Origin: Stigmatella ashevillena
GTDB lineage: Bacteria; Myxococcota; Myxococcia; Myxococcales; Myxococcaceae
NCBI RefSeq assembly: GCF_028368975.1
Contig: NZ_JAQNDM010000002.1
Span: 9,604,425-9,668,424 of the forward strand
Direction: 5' to 3'
Length of the DNA stretch: 64,000 nucleotides
Positions 16,780 through 24,967 of this stretch are shown here, in pieces (the stretch's first letter is position 1; each line of letters opens with the position of its first letter). The position numbers and the translations under genes are program-made. The notes below the pieces were generated by a model, which saw only the letters and a program-made list of their open reading frames with translations, did no database searches and was not told the DNA's origin.

Positions 16780-19700
16780 TCAGCGAGAGGTGTCCCGGCG
16801 GCCCCGCGGTTGGCGGCGGAGGCGGATCAGCCCCAGTGCCATGGCCACCAGGGGAAGAATGCCTCCCAGCGCGTTCTCGCCCGCGGTGCATCCCCCATAT
16901 CGCTCCTCGCGAGGCTCGGGGTGGGAGCGGCCCCTGTCGACCCTGAAATGGGCCTTGGCCGAGGAGGGGCCCACGGCTCCAGCGGCGTCCTTGGCGTACG
17001 CCGTCCAAAAGTACCTCTCCGCCCGGTTCAGGGCGGAGGGGAGGGTGAACGAGGTCTGTCCATGGTCGCCCTCGGTGAGCCCATGGCCTGTGGCCACCAG
17101 CGTTCCATCGGTCCGCCGCACCTCGAAGAAATAGGTGAGCGCGTCCCCTTCGGGGTCCACGGCATTCTGGATCCGGAGGGTGGGCGGTCGGCGGGCGGAG
17201 AGGATGGCATCGGACGGGTTGAGCGCAACAGGCGCGGAGGGAGCGTCATTGCGCGTGTTGACCCTGAAGGAATTGAGAGACCATTCGCTCGCGGAGAATC
17301 CGTCCAAGGCTCGGGTTCGCCAGAAGTATCGCGTGTCCTCCATCAAGGCAGGGGTCTGCCACCGCACTTTGCCGTCGGGATCCGCCGCCAGCGTGGCGGA
17401 CGTTGTGCGGCTCGGGGAGCTGAAGGTGGCGCTGGTGTCCAGCTCGAAGACATAGGAGAGCGCGTCCCCATCGGGATCCCGCGCGGCATGCGCCACGAGT
17501 GTCGGGGTGGACAAGGAGACATGGCCGTCCGTGGACGGCTCGGCGAGCACGGGAAGCCCCGGCTCACGATTGGAAGGCCGGCCGAGGTAGGTGGAGAAGG
17601 AAGACACGTCACTGTAGGCCGTGGCCCCGTGCGGGTCCGCCGCGGTGACGCGCCAGTAATACGTGGTGAAGGGCACGAGGGTCGTGGTCACGGTCCAGGC
17701 CGTGCTTCCGTGAGGGCCTCCCGCGGTGGTACCAGAGGTGAGCACCGTCTGGGTCATCGCCTTGTCCGTGGCCAGCTCGAACACATAGCTGAGCGCCCCA
17801 TCATCTGCATCGAGCGCATTGTCGGTGACGAGCGTGGGCCTGTCCGTGGACACCTGGGTTCCAGCCAACGGGTGCGCGGTGCGGGGTGCTTCCGGAGCAT
17901 CGTTGAGGGGATTGAAGGTGATGTATTGCACCTCGCTCCATGAGCCGTGGAGTGCGTCATCCGTGGCGCGCACTCGCCATGCGTAAGCGTGATTGTCCTG
18001 GAGGTCCTCCAGCGTTTCGCTCTCCGTCCCATCCGTCAGTGTGGCGGAGGTGGCCGCTCCTGGGACCTGGTCCACCGTGACATCGCGGATCGGCCGCGTG
18101 AGCAACCGGTCCGAGAAGAGCTGGAACTGGTAGCGCACCGTGGAGAGGTTGCCGACATCCTTCACGTTCTGGGTGGTGAGCACGAGCTGAGGGGCGTTCA
18201 CCTGTTCGCCGGACAAGGGGGATCCGGCCACCGCGGCCTCGGGAATGCGGGGGCCGCCGGTCTCGGAGAGGAACTCGGTGAGGTTGCTGACCCCATCGCC
18301 GTCTCGGTCCTCGTCCGCGTCATGGCGCGTAGGGTCCAGGCCGTGCTCCACCTCCCAGCTGTCCGCCATCCCATCGCCATCGGCGTCCTTCCACCAGACG
18401 GTCAGGGTGATGGGCTGCGAATCCGAGGCACCGTCGTCATCGGTGACGGTGACGGTGACGATGTGGGTACGCCCCTCGCCACTGCTCTGTTGGAAGTGGG
18501 GCGTCCACAGCAGCAGGCCATCTTCCGTCACGTTCAAGCCCGCAGGGGCGTTGCTGACGCTGAAGGCCAAGGTGTCCGCGCCGGGATCCGTGGCGGTCAG
18601 GCGCAGCGCGAGCAGGCGGCCCTCCATGGCATCCGTGCGGGGCGGGAGCGTGAGCGCCGGGGGCACGTTGTCGATGGTGACGGGGACGGTCAGGTCGGTG
18701 AAGCTGTCTTCATCCATCACGCGCACGAGGGTGGTGAAGGTGTTGCCCCCGGCAGGGTTGTCGCGGAAGGCGTGCAGGGCATAGGGCGCGGTGGTCAGGG
18801 CGTCGAACGTTCCATCGCCTTCGAAATCCCAGAGGAATGCCTGGAGGGGATCGGCGTTGGCCTCCTGTGCTCCGCTGCGTGCCGAGAGATCAAAGGTCAT
18901 CGTGGAGGGTTCCTTGCCGCGGCCTGTCAGCAGCCGCGCCGTCAGCCCCTTGGCTTCTGGGTTCACCTCGGCGATGTCCAGCGTGAGGGTCTGCACGTCG
19001 GAGACGCTGCCGTCAGCATCCACCACCCGCAGGGCGTACTGGAACTGGCCCGAGTCCGCGGCAATGCCAGACAGGGTGATGTCTCCATCGGTGATCCGGG
19101 ATTCCTCCGCATCCACGGTGAAGGTGGTGCCGTCATAGTCATGGTCCCACTGGACCTTCCAGGGCTTGGCGTTGTCCCCCGGGTTGCTGAAGGAGGAGAG
19201 GAAGTGGAAGGTGCTGCCCTCCTTCAGGGATGTGTCTCCCCGAATGGCGCTCAGGGCGGGAGACAGATCCTCGACGGTGACGTCCAACACCTGGATGTTG
19301 CTCTGAACCCCATCCTTGTCGGTGACCCGGGCGGCGACGGTGAAGGTGCCATCCTGCGGGAAGGTGTGTTCGAGGGTGACGCGGCCTGCCCGGGTGGCCA
19401 GAGAGGTCCGGTCCGCTGAGAACGTGAGGCCATCATGGTTGAAGTCCCATTCCACCTTCCAAGGCGCATCCAACCCCGGGTCGGTGAAGGAGACGCTCAG
19501 GGCGGTGGGCTTGTTCTCCTGGGGCGCGCTGGCGGCGGTGAGCGCGCCCAGCACGGGGGCCACATCGGCCACGGTGAGAGGGAACTTCTCCACGGTGGAG
19601 CGGGTCCCAGTGGCGTCCGTGACGCGCACCGCGACGAGGACCGTTCCACTCGCGAGCACGGGAGCCGATGCGGAGACGGCCCCCTGCTGGGTGACTTCCT

Positions 19701-22185
19701 GGGTGGCGTCGGGGGTGAACCAGCCGGGGAAGTCCGTGTCGAACTGGACCGTCCAGGGACCGCCCGTGGCACCGTCCGCATCGCTGAAGGTGGTGGTGAC
19801 GGTGACTGTGTCTCCCTCGGTGAGGGTGGCCGGAGAAGCCTCGAGCGGTTGCACCACCGGCTCGGTGCTGGGCGTCTGGATGCGCCACAGGAGCGAGGTA
19901 TTGTCCTTCAACGTGGGCGCGTCGCTGCTGTGTTGGACAGCCGCCATGTCGGCGGTCTGGACGCCCACGGTGGCGCTGGCGCCGTTGTCCAGGGTGCTGT
20001 CATTGACGAGGACATCCCTGTAATTGAAGAGGACGTCTGAGCTGTCTTCGAAAAAGACCACCTGGAAGTTCAGCGTGTCGGCGGGAGTCGCCGCACGGGT
20101 GTCGCGGTGGTGGATGTTGCGCCACTCCACCACGAGCTCACGGTGGGGAGCTGTTCCCAGCACTCCCCAATGCACGTTGTTCTCGGCGGCCGGGCCTGGG
20201 TAGAGGTCATCCCAGAACGGCGCTACGAGCGTGGCGTGGGGCGCCGCCGGTAACGTGCTGTTGTGGAAGCCGATGTTGTCGCTGGTGAACGACAGGGCAC
20301 CGTTCATGCTGATGTTCAGCAAGGTCTGGCCGGGGCCCTGCGCGAACGGAATGGGGAAGGGTGAGGTGAGCGGGGTGACGGTATCGTCTCCCTGCGCCAG
20401 GGAGGTGCCGGTGAAGCTGCGCCACTCCGCGGGGATGTCTTTCCGAACGTAGCTCAGGACGGTGTGGACGGTCAGGGGCTCACTCTCGGGAAGGGAGAGG
20501 GTATAGGTGCCCGCGGCGCCCGGCTCGAAGTAGCCGGTGTACATGCCGTCACCCGCCACCTCGTCCCCATGCTGGCCATTGTCCTGTAACAGGAACGTCT
20601 CATTGCCGGGCGTCACCGTGACGGTCAGCGCCCCCGCAGGGGCGTCGCAGCGGATGTGATAGGCGACAATCTGGAGCGGCTCCTGGACGCCCACGGAGGC
20701 GGTGGGCAGGAGGGGGCGCACCCGGCCAGAGAAGACCTGGTTGTTGCACGTGAGTGAGCCCTTGCCCGCGCTGTCCGAAGCGCGCAGGCGGCTGCCCGTC
20801 AGGGTTTTTCCCTGGGCGGCGGTGGAGCTCACCGCCCCCGCGAGCACCAGGTTCTTGATCTGCCGCCAATCGCGGCCCGGATCCTGCGCCTTGAGCAACC
20901 CAATCACGCCAGACACGTGCGGGGCGGCCATCGAGGTGCCATCGAAGGAGTCATACTTTCCACCCGGCACGCTGCTGAGGATGCCGACACCCGGGGCCGC
21001 GAGGTGCACCGTGCGCTGGCCATAGTTGGAGAAGCTGGCCAGTGTGTCGCTGCGATCGTGCGCGGCCACGGAGATGATGTTGGAGAGGAAGTAGCTGCCT
21101 GGATAGGAGGCGAGGGTGTCGTTGTCGGTGTTGTTGTTGCCCGCCGCGGCCACGAAGAGGATGCCATCGTCACGTTGCTGGATGACGGCGTCTTGGAGTT
21201 CCTGGGAGAAGGAGCCTCCGCCCCACGAGTTGTTGGTGGCGATGACGTTGACCGGGTGGAGTGCCCGCGTCTTCATCTGGTGGATGTATTCCAGGCACGT
21301 CACGGCATCTGCCAGGGTGCCGCTGCCACCGGAGTCCAGGAACTTGCAGGCCATCAGCTGGGCGGACCAGTTCACCCCCACCACGCCTGTGCTGTTGTTG
21401 CCACGGCCGGCGATGGTCCCCGCGCAGTGCGTGCCGTGCTCGTTGTCGTCCATCGGATCGCCGCTGCGGGTGATCGCATTGATGCCGTGAATGTCGTCGA
21501 TGTAGCCGTTGCCATCATCGTCCACGTGATTGCCCGGAATTTCCCCCGGGTTGGTCCACAGGTTGTCCTTGAGCTCGGGATGGGTGTAGTCGATGCCGGT
21601 GTCGATCACCGCCACGACGCCGGAGGGGCCACTGCCTTGGGTCAGCTCCCAGGCCTCGGGGGCGTTGATGTCGACGTCCGCCGTGCCCCCCGACTGGCCG
21701 GTGTTGTGCAGTCCCCACAGCTCGCCGAAGCGGGCGTCGTTCGGCAGCGCGCTGATGCGATAGACGAAGTTGGGTTCTGCGTGCTCGATGCTGGGGTCCT
21801 TCAGATAGGAGGCCAGGGCGTCCTTCAGGGACGCTTCGGGCACCGAGACCAACTGCAACCCGGGGTGTGAGCGGTAGGTGTGCAGCACCTGGGCGCCGCG
21901 CAGCGCGTGGGCTTCCGTCGCCGTGAGGTGTCCGGCGCCCTTCTTGAAGCGCACCAGCAACTGGCCCGCGACGTACTCGGAGCCGTTCGAACCTTGGAGG
22001 ACCCGTGCCCCGGAAGCGAGGGGACGCGCGTGGGAGGCCCCGCGGCGCGCAGGGGGCGCGGACGCTCCGGGTGCCTCCTTGTTCGTGCAACCCTGAATCG
22101 CCAGGAGTGATCCGAGGATCAGGGCGGCCAGCGCCCTCTTCCCGGGCACGGCTTGTGGCGCCCCCGGCTTCATCCAACCCGTCAT
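16780..22185 (-). CDS. giant subtilisin-like (S8) protease with PKD and FnIII-type repeats and MYXO-CTERM tail
   Basis: This 1801-residue protein has, in order, a lipoprotein-type signal (LLAIQGC, Cys33), an S8 propeptide (about 75-150, with QLLVRFKKGAG) and a peptidase domain. The catalytic triad is complete: Asp near 195 (VVAVIDTGID), His near 250 (NEHGTHCAGT) and Ser near 418 (DGTSMAAPHVSG), with oxyanion Asn in ATNNSWGGG. A beta-rich domain with VAPFWDDLYPG follows, then several PKD-like repeats (about 800-1200), a calcium-binding DADGDGMADSWE...DEDRDGDGVSN segment, and four FnIII-like repeats marked by Y-x-F-E-L. The end (GGCTAGENALGG, a membrane helix, RLRRQPRGRR) is a MYXO-CTERM sorting signal. 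The family degrades protein outside the cell. ATG 22185 is chosen over a TTG at 22191; 22173 is possible. Confidence 0.9.
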   Translation of the reverse strand: MTGWMKPGAPQAVPGKRALAALILGSLLAIQGCTNKEAPGASAPPARRGASHARPLASGARVLQGSNGSEYVAGQLLVRFKKGAGHLTATEAHALRGAQVLHTYRSHPGLQLVSVPEASLKDALASYLKDPSIEHAEPNFVYRISALPNDARFGELWGLHNTGQSGGTADVDINAPEAWELTQGSGPSGVVAVIDTGIDYTHPELKDNLWTNPGEIPGNHVDDDGNGYIDDIHGINAITRSGDPMDDNEHGTHCAGTIAGRGNNSTGVVGVNWSAQLMACKFLDSGGSGTLADAVTCLEYIHQMKTRALHPVNVIATNNSWGGGSFSQELQDAVIQQRDDGILFVAAAGNNNTDNDTLASYPGSYFLSNIISVAAHDRSDTLASFSNYGQRTVHLAAPGVGILSSVPGGKYDSFDGTSMAAPHVSGVIGLLKAQDPGRDWRQIKNLVLAGAVSSTAAQGKTLTGSRLRASDSAGKGSLTCNNQVFSGRVRPLLPTASVGVQEPLQIVAYHIRCDAPAGALTVTVTPGNETFLLQDNGQHGDEVAGDGMYTGYFEPGAAGTYTLSLPESEPLTVHTVLSYVRKDIPAEWRSFTGTSLAQGDDTVTPLTSPFPIPFAQGPGQTLLNISMNGALSFTSDNIGFHNSTLPAAPHATLVAPFWDDLYPGPAAENNVHWGVLGTAPHRELVVEWRNIHHRDTRAATPADTLNFQVVFFEDSSDVLFNYRDVLVNDSTLDNGASATVGVQTADMAAVQHSSDAPTLKDNTSLLWRIQTPSTEPVVQPLEASPATLTEGDTVTVTTTFSDADGATGGPWTVQFDTDFPGWFTPDATQEVTQQGAVSASAPVLASGTVLVAVRVTDATGTRSTVEKFPLTVADVAPVLGALTAASAPQENKPTALSVSFTDPGLDAPWKVEWDFNHDGLTFSADRTSLATRAGRVTLEHTFPQDGTFTVAARVTDKDGVQSNIQVLDVTVEDLSPALSAIRGDTSLKEGSTFHFLSSFSNPGDNAKPWKVQWDHDYDGTTFTVDAEESRITDGDITLSGIAADSGQFQYALRVVDADGSVSDVQTLTLDIAEVNPEAKGLTARLLTGRGKEPSTMTFDLSARSGAQEANADPLQAFLWDFEGDGTFDALTTAPYALHAFRDNPAGGNTFTTLVRVMDEDSFTDLTVPVTIDNVPPALTLPPRTDAMEGRLLALRLTATDPGADTLAFSVSNAPAGLNVTEDGLLLWTPHFQQSSGEGRTHIVTVTVTDDDGASDSQPITLTVWWKDADGDGMADSWEVEHGLDPTRHDADEDRDGDGVSNLTEFLSETGGPRIPEAAVAGSPLSGEQVNAPQLVLTTQNVKDVGNLSTVRYQFQLFSDRLLTRPIRDVTVDQVPGAATSATLTDGTESETLEDLQDNHAYAWRVRATDDALHGSWSEVQYITFNPLNDAPEAPRTAHPLAGTQVSTDRPTLVTDNALDADDGALSYVFELATDKAMTQTVLTSGTTAGGPHGSTAWTVTTTLVPFTTYYWRVTAADPHGATAYSDVSSFSTYLGRPSNREPGLPVLAEPSTDGHVSLSTPTLVAHAARDPDGDALSYVFELDTSATFSSPSRTTSATLAADPDGKVRWQTPALMEDTRYFWRTRALDGFSASEWSLNSFRVNTRNDAPSAPVALNPSDAILSARRPPTLRIQNAVDPEGDALTYFFEVRRTDGTLVATGHGLTEGDHGQTSFTLPSALNRAERYFWTAYAKDAAGAVGPSSAKAHFRVDRGRSHPEPREERYGGCTAGENALGGILPLVAMALGLIRLRRQPRGRRDTSR

Positions 22186-22558
22186 GAGCAATGCCTGCTT
22201 TCTCTTGAACGATGAGTTCGGACGTGCGTGTTCTGTCGGTGGCGGGTCCCCAGCCCGAACGGATTACGGCTTCGGTAATCCGGGTGTCATTGGGGGCAGA
22301 GAAGGCAGGCCATTCAAGAGCCCAGGGTTTTTCCAGGACAGCGGGGTTCCTTCCTGAACAGGGGGGGAGGGGCGGGGACGGCCCCGCCGCTCACTTCCGT
22401 GAAGCGCAATGGTCCGTCTGGGTGGGGACTTGGGAGGGGGGGAGGCGAGGCTGCTTCACTCCCCGGCGAGCAGCCGAGGCCTTTTCACCCCCCCCCTCCA
22501 GGTGCGGATGCGGTATAGACGGCTGCCCCGAAAGCTCCAATGCTGGGGCAGCAACGCG
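22186..22558 (+). other. 373-bp gene-free leader region with inverted repeat and G-rich tracts
   Basis: The space between the divergent protease and pcnB starts has no convincing gene. The 116-codon open frame across it has no ribosome-binding site and odd composition. It contains a perfect 8-bp inverted repeat (22260-22282), two G-tract clusters able to form G-quadruplexes (22361-22377 and 22420-22442), a run of nine C (22488-22496) and a TATAGA box at 22514-22519 that could be the -10 of pcnB. Confidence 0.6.
22260..22282. repeat. perfect inverted repeat in the protease/pcnB intergenic region
   Basis: CGGATTAC and GTAATCCG form a perfect 8-bp palindromic arm pair around a 7-base spacer (GGCTTCG), 75 bp upstream of the protease start. 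It could be a dimer operator or an RNA hairpin in the protease leader. No U-run is present, so it is unlikely to be an intrinsic terminator. Confidence 0.55.
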
Positions 22559-24256
22559 ATGACGCGAGATTCGACAGAAACACCGCCCGCCGATGGACCG
22601 CTCCTGCCTGCGCCCGATGACGCGCGCGAGGCCACCTCTCCCGAGGTGCTGACGGTCTTCGAGCCCGCGACCGAGGCCCCCCCCATGTCTGAAGCAGCGC
22701 TGCAGGCGGATTCCCTGGATCTGCCCCTGCCCACCGAGCCCGTCGAACCCCGGGCCGAGTCCCTTGAGCCCCCTCCCGAGGCGCTGGCCGCGGAGATCGC
22801 CAGCCCCGAACCAGAGCTCGTGGCCCCCACCACCACGCCCACCGGCGAGCCCCCCGCGATCGATCCCTCGAAGCTCGATCCGGATGCCCTCAAGGTGGTC
22901 CTCCGGCTGCACCAGCACGGCCACCAGGCCTACCTGGTGGGCGGGTGCGTGAGAGATCTGCTCCTGGGGCGCAGGCCCAAGGACTTCGATGTGGCCACCA
23001 GTGCCCACCCGGGCGAGGTGCGCGCCACCTTCCGCAATTGCCGCCTCATCGGGCGCCGGTTCCGGCTGGCCCACGTGTACTTCAAGGGGGGGAAGATCAT
23101 CGAGGTCTCCACCTTCCGCGCCAACCCCTTGGAGATGGAGCCCACCGAGGAGGAGGGGGCCGAGAACGGCAACGGCAATGGGGATGATCTGCTCATCACC
23201 CATGACAACGTTTTTGGCACCGCGGAGCAGGATGCCCGTCGCCGCGATTTCACCATCAACGGCCTCTTCTATGACGTCACCGAAGGCCGGGTGATCGACT
23301 ACGTGCGCGGCCGGAGGGATCTCGACGAGCGGTACATCCGCACCATCGGCGATCCGGAGATCCGCATGCGCGAGGATCCGGTGCGCATCCTCCGGGCCGT
23401 GCGCTTCGCGAGCAAGCTGGACCTGGACATCGAGTCGCGGACCTACGCGGCCATGGAAGGGGCGGTGGAGGATCTGCCCCGCTGCGCCCCGGCCCGGCTG
23501 CTGGAGGAGACCTTCCGCCTCATCCGGGGCGGGGTGGCGGCCCCCAGCCTCAAGCTGCTCTCCGCGCTGGATGCGCTGAAAATCCTGCTGCCACCCGTGG
23601 ATGCGTATCTGAAGCGGAGCCGTGAGAGCGAGCGGACCTTCTACGCCTTCGCCGAGGCGCTGGACCGGCGGGTGGCGACCGGTGAGCCGCTCGACGATGC
23701 CATTCTCCTGGCCACGTTGCTGGTGCCCATCAGCCGGGCCGCGCCGCCGCCCGAGGAGGCGGAGGACGCTCAGCCCTCGGTCGCCCAATCCATCGAGGAT
23801 CTGCTCGCGGGGTTCGTGCAGAGCGCTCGGCTGCCGCGCCGGATCGCCGAGCGGTGCCGTCTGCTGCTGCTGGCCCAGCGCACCCTCTCGGGAGAGCGGC
23901 GCCGTCGCGGCGCGGCCTTCCGGCGGCATCCGCTCTTTGGCGAGGCGCTCACGGTCTTCGAGCTTTCCGTCGAGGCCACCGGAGAGTTCCGTGAGGCCCT
24001 GGGCGCGTGGAAGAGCGGCGAGGTGCCGCCTGCGCGCGCCGAGGCACCTGCTGCGGAAGAAAAGGCGGGACGCAAACGCCGCCGCCGCCGCCGCAGGGGA
24101 GGGCGCAAGACGGGGCGCTCCGAGGCTGGGAGCACCGAAGCTGGAAGCGCCGAGGTCTCGGAGGAGTCGCCCGAAGGCGTCGAGGCCGAGGAGCTCGAAT
24201 CCGAGGACTCGGAGGGCGATGCCGAGGAGCCGGAGTCCAGCGACTCCGAACCTTGA
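22559..24256 (+). CDS. pcnB: polynucleotide adenylyltransferase PcnB (class II poly(A) polymerase/CCA-family)
   Basis: This is a 565-residue nucleotidyltransferase of the class II CCA/poly(A) polymerase family. An acidic, Pro/Glu-rich N-terminal extension (about 1-105) precedes the catalytic head: YLVGGCVRDLLLGRRPKDFD, with the metal-binding Asp pair in DFDVAT, then RRRDFTINGLFYD and REDPVRILRAVRFASKLD. The C-terminus carries a basic patch (KAGRKRRRRRRRGGRK) and a Glu/Ser-rich acidic tail. Arginine-rich tails are seen in bacterial poly(A) polymerases, which favours PcnB over a tRNA CCA enzyme, but this was not tested. The open frame reaches 22409. The ATG at 22559 fits a -10-like TATAGA 40 bp upstream. 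A hairpin terminator follows the stop. Confidence 0.85.
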   Translation: MTRDSTETPPADGPLLPAPDDAREATSPEVLTVFEPATEAPPMSEAALQADSLDLPLPTEPVEPRAESLEPPPEALAAEIASPEPELVAPTTTPTGEPPAIDPSKLDPDALKVVLRLHQHGHQAYLVGGCVRDLLLGRRPKDFDVATSAHPGEVRATFRNCRLIGRRFRLAHVYFKGGKIIEVSTFRANPLEMEPTEEEGAENGNGNGDDLLITHDNVFGTAEQDARRRDFTINGLFYDVTEGRVIDYVRGRRDLDERYIRTIGDPEIRMREDPVRILRAVRFASKLDLDIESRTYAAMEGAVEDLPRCAPARLLEETFRLIRGGVAAPSLKLLSALDALKILLPPVDAYLKRSRESERTFYAFAEALDRRVATGEPLDDAILLATLLVPISRAAPPPEEAEDAQPSVAQSIEDLLAGFVQSARLPRRIAERCRLLLLAQRTLSGERRRRGAAFRRHPLFGEALTVFELSVEATGEFREALGAWKSGEVPPARAEAPAAEEKAGRKRRRRRRRGGRKTGRSEAGSTEAGSAEVSEESPEGVEAEELESEDSEGDAEEPESSDSEP

Positions 24257-24260
24257 GCCC

Positions 24261-24282
24261 CGGCTGTCGATGACAGCCGTTT
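24261..24282 (+). terminator. intrinsic terminator after pcnB
   Basis: A perfect 8-bp stem (CGGCTGTC / GACAGCCG) with a 3-base loop starts 4 bp after the pcnB stop and is followed by TTTC. It sits exactly between the convergent ends of pcnB and the lanthipeptide-like gene. Only the plus strand has a T-run, so it serves pcnB best. Confidence 0.65.
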
Positions 24283-24539
24283 CAAATCACCTCATCCCGG
24301 ATGATGGGGCAGGCAATGATGCCGCAGGTGGGGCGAATGGGGCCGATGCAGCCCGTCGATGGGCGGATATCTCCGCTCGTAATGATTTGTCCGCCCGTGA
24401 TGCCGAGCAGCTCGTCTTCACTGAGTTCGGACAGCGGTTGGCCAGAGGGGCTCTCTGGGAGGGCCCCTCGCTCTTCGGTGGAAAGGCTTGCGCGAAAGGC
24501 GGGGTCTTTCCAGGCGCGGATGATGTTCTTCGGGTTCAT
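24282..24539 (-). CDS. lanthipeptide-like precursor peptide (mersacidin/lichenicidin-type leader)
   Basis: This 85-residue peptide is missed easily because it is short. The leader (1-50) begins MNPKNIIRAWKDPAFRASLS, the I-x-x-W-K-D-P-x-x-R pattern of mersacidin/lichenicidin-family type 2 lantibiotics. It has the LPESPSG and SELSEDELLGITGG ending, a double-glycine site at 49-50. The 35-residue core has three cysteines and five Ser/Thr, including S-T-G-C (61-64) and T-C (71-72), which would suit lanthionine rings. GGAGAG lies 7 bases before the ATG. No LanM, LanB/C or dehydratase gene lies in the window, so modification would need enzymes elsewhere. The nearby C39-peptidase exporter (24968-27196) could cut at the double glycine. 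Precursor identity is by motif only. Confidence 0.8.
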   Translation of the reverse strand: MNPKNIIRAWKDPAFRASLSTEERGALPESPSGQPLSELSEDELLGITGGQIITSGDIRPSTGCIGPIRPTCGIIACPIIRDEVI

Positions 24540-24752
24540 GGTGGTCTCTCCGTGAGGAACCTCGGTCCGCGGTAGGCGGCGGGGCCTCATGGAAAGAGAG
24601 TGTTTCGAAGCAAAACCGTGACATGTCTGTTTTTGCGAGCAGGCTGCCTTGTCCTCCAGCCAAGACGCTCGGGCCCATGCCATCCTTTGTCACAAGCGCA
24701 AGCCCCGCGTCCTCTGTCTGAGTGCCCACCCAGGGCATTCGGAGGAGTCGCC

Positions 24753-24911
24753 ATGAGCAACAAGACGGAAGTACAGAAGACGTTGGTGCATCAGGGGATC
24801 GAACTCGATGAGAGCCAGTTGATCACCGTCGTCGGTGGTGCGGCGCAGAAGCCCAAGCACCAAGTCACCGTGAAGCCGGATGGCACGATTGTCATCGTCG
24901 TCTACCGGTGA
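24753..24911 (+). CDS. small double-glycine leader peptide
   Basis: This is a 52-residue peptide with a strong ribosome-binding site (GGAGGAG, 5 bases before ATG). Its N-terminal part ends in ELDESQLITVVGG (double glycine at 28-29), the cleavage pattern recognised by C39-peptidase ABC exporters. The following 23 residues (AAQKPKHQVTVKPDGTIVIV and so on) are basic and beta-prone, without cysteine, so lanthionine formation is not expected. It is divergent from the lanthipeptide-like gene and converges on the exporter. It could be an unmodified bacteriocin, a signal peptide-pheromone or a RiPP of another class. I recognise no family for the core. Confidence 0.7.
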   Translation: MSNKTEVQKTLVHQGIELDESQLITVVGGAAQKPKHQVTVKPDGTIVIVVYR

Positions 24912-24918
24912 TGGACCC

Positions 24919-24952
24919 ACGGCGGTGGGCGGCCAGGGCTGCTCGCCGCCGT
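24919..24952. terminator. hairpin between the small peptide gene and the exporter
   Basis: ACGGCGG and CCGCCGT pair around a 20-base loop that can itself pair partly. The hairpin lies 8 bp after the small peptide stop and 15 bp before the end of the convergent exporter gene. No clear T-run follows on either strand, so it is probably a bidirectional but weak terminator. Confidence 0.4.
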
Positions 24953-24967
24953 TCCTCTGAGAGGGGA

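Noticed and set aside
18000-19500. Possible tandem DNA repeats within the giant protease gene
   Set aside because: The PKD and FnIII-like units are similar in protein pattern but too diverged at DNA level to call as tandem repeats.
22212-22562. 116-codon open frame on the plus strand upstream of pcnB
   Set aside because: It has no ribosome-binding site, no recognisable domain and overlaps the G-rich leader. Its composition does not resemble its neighbours.
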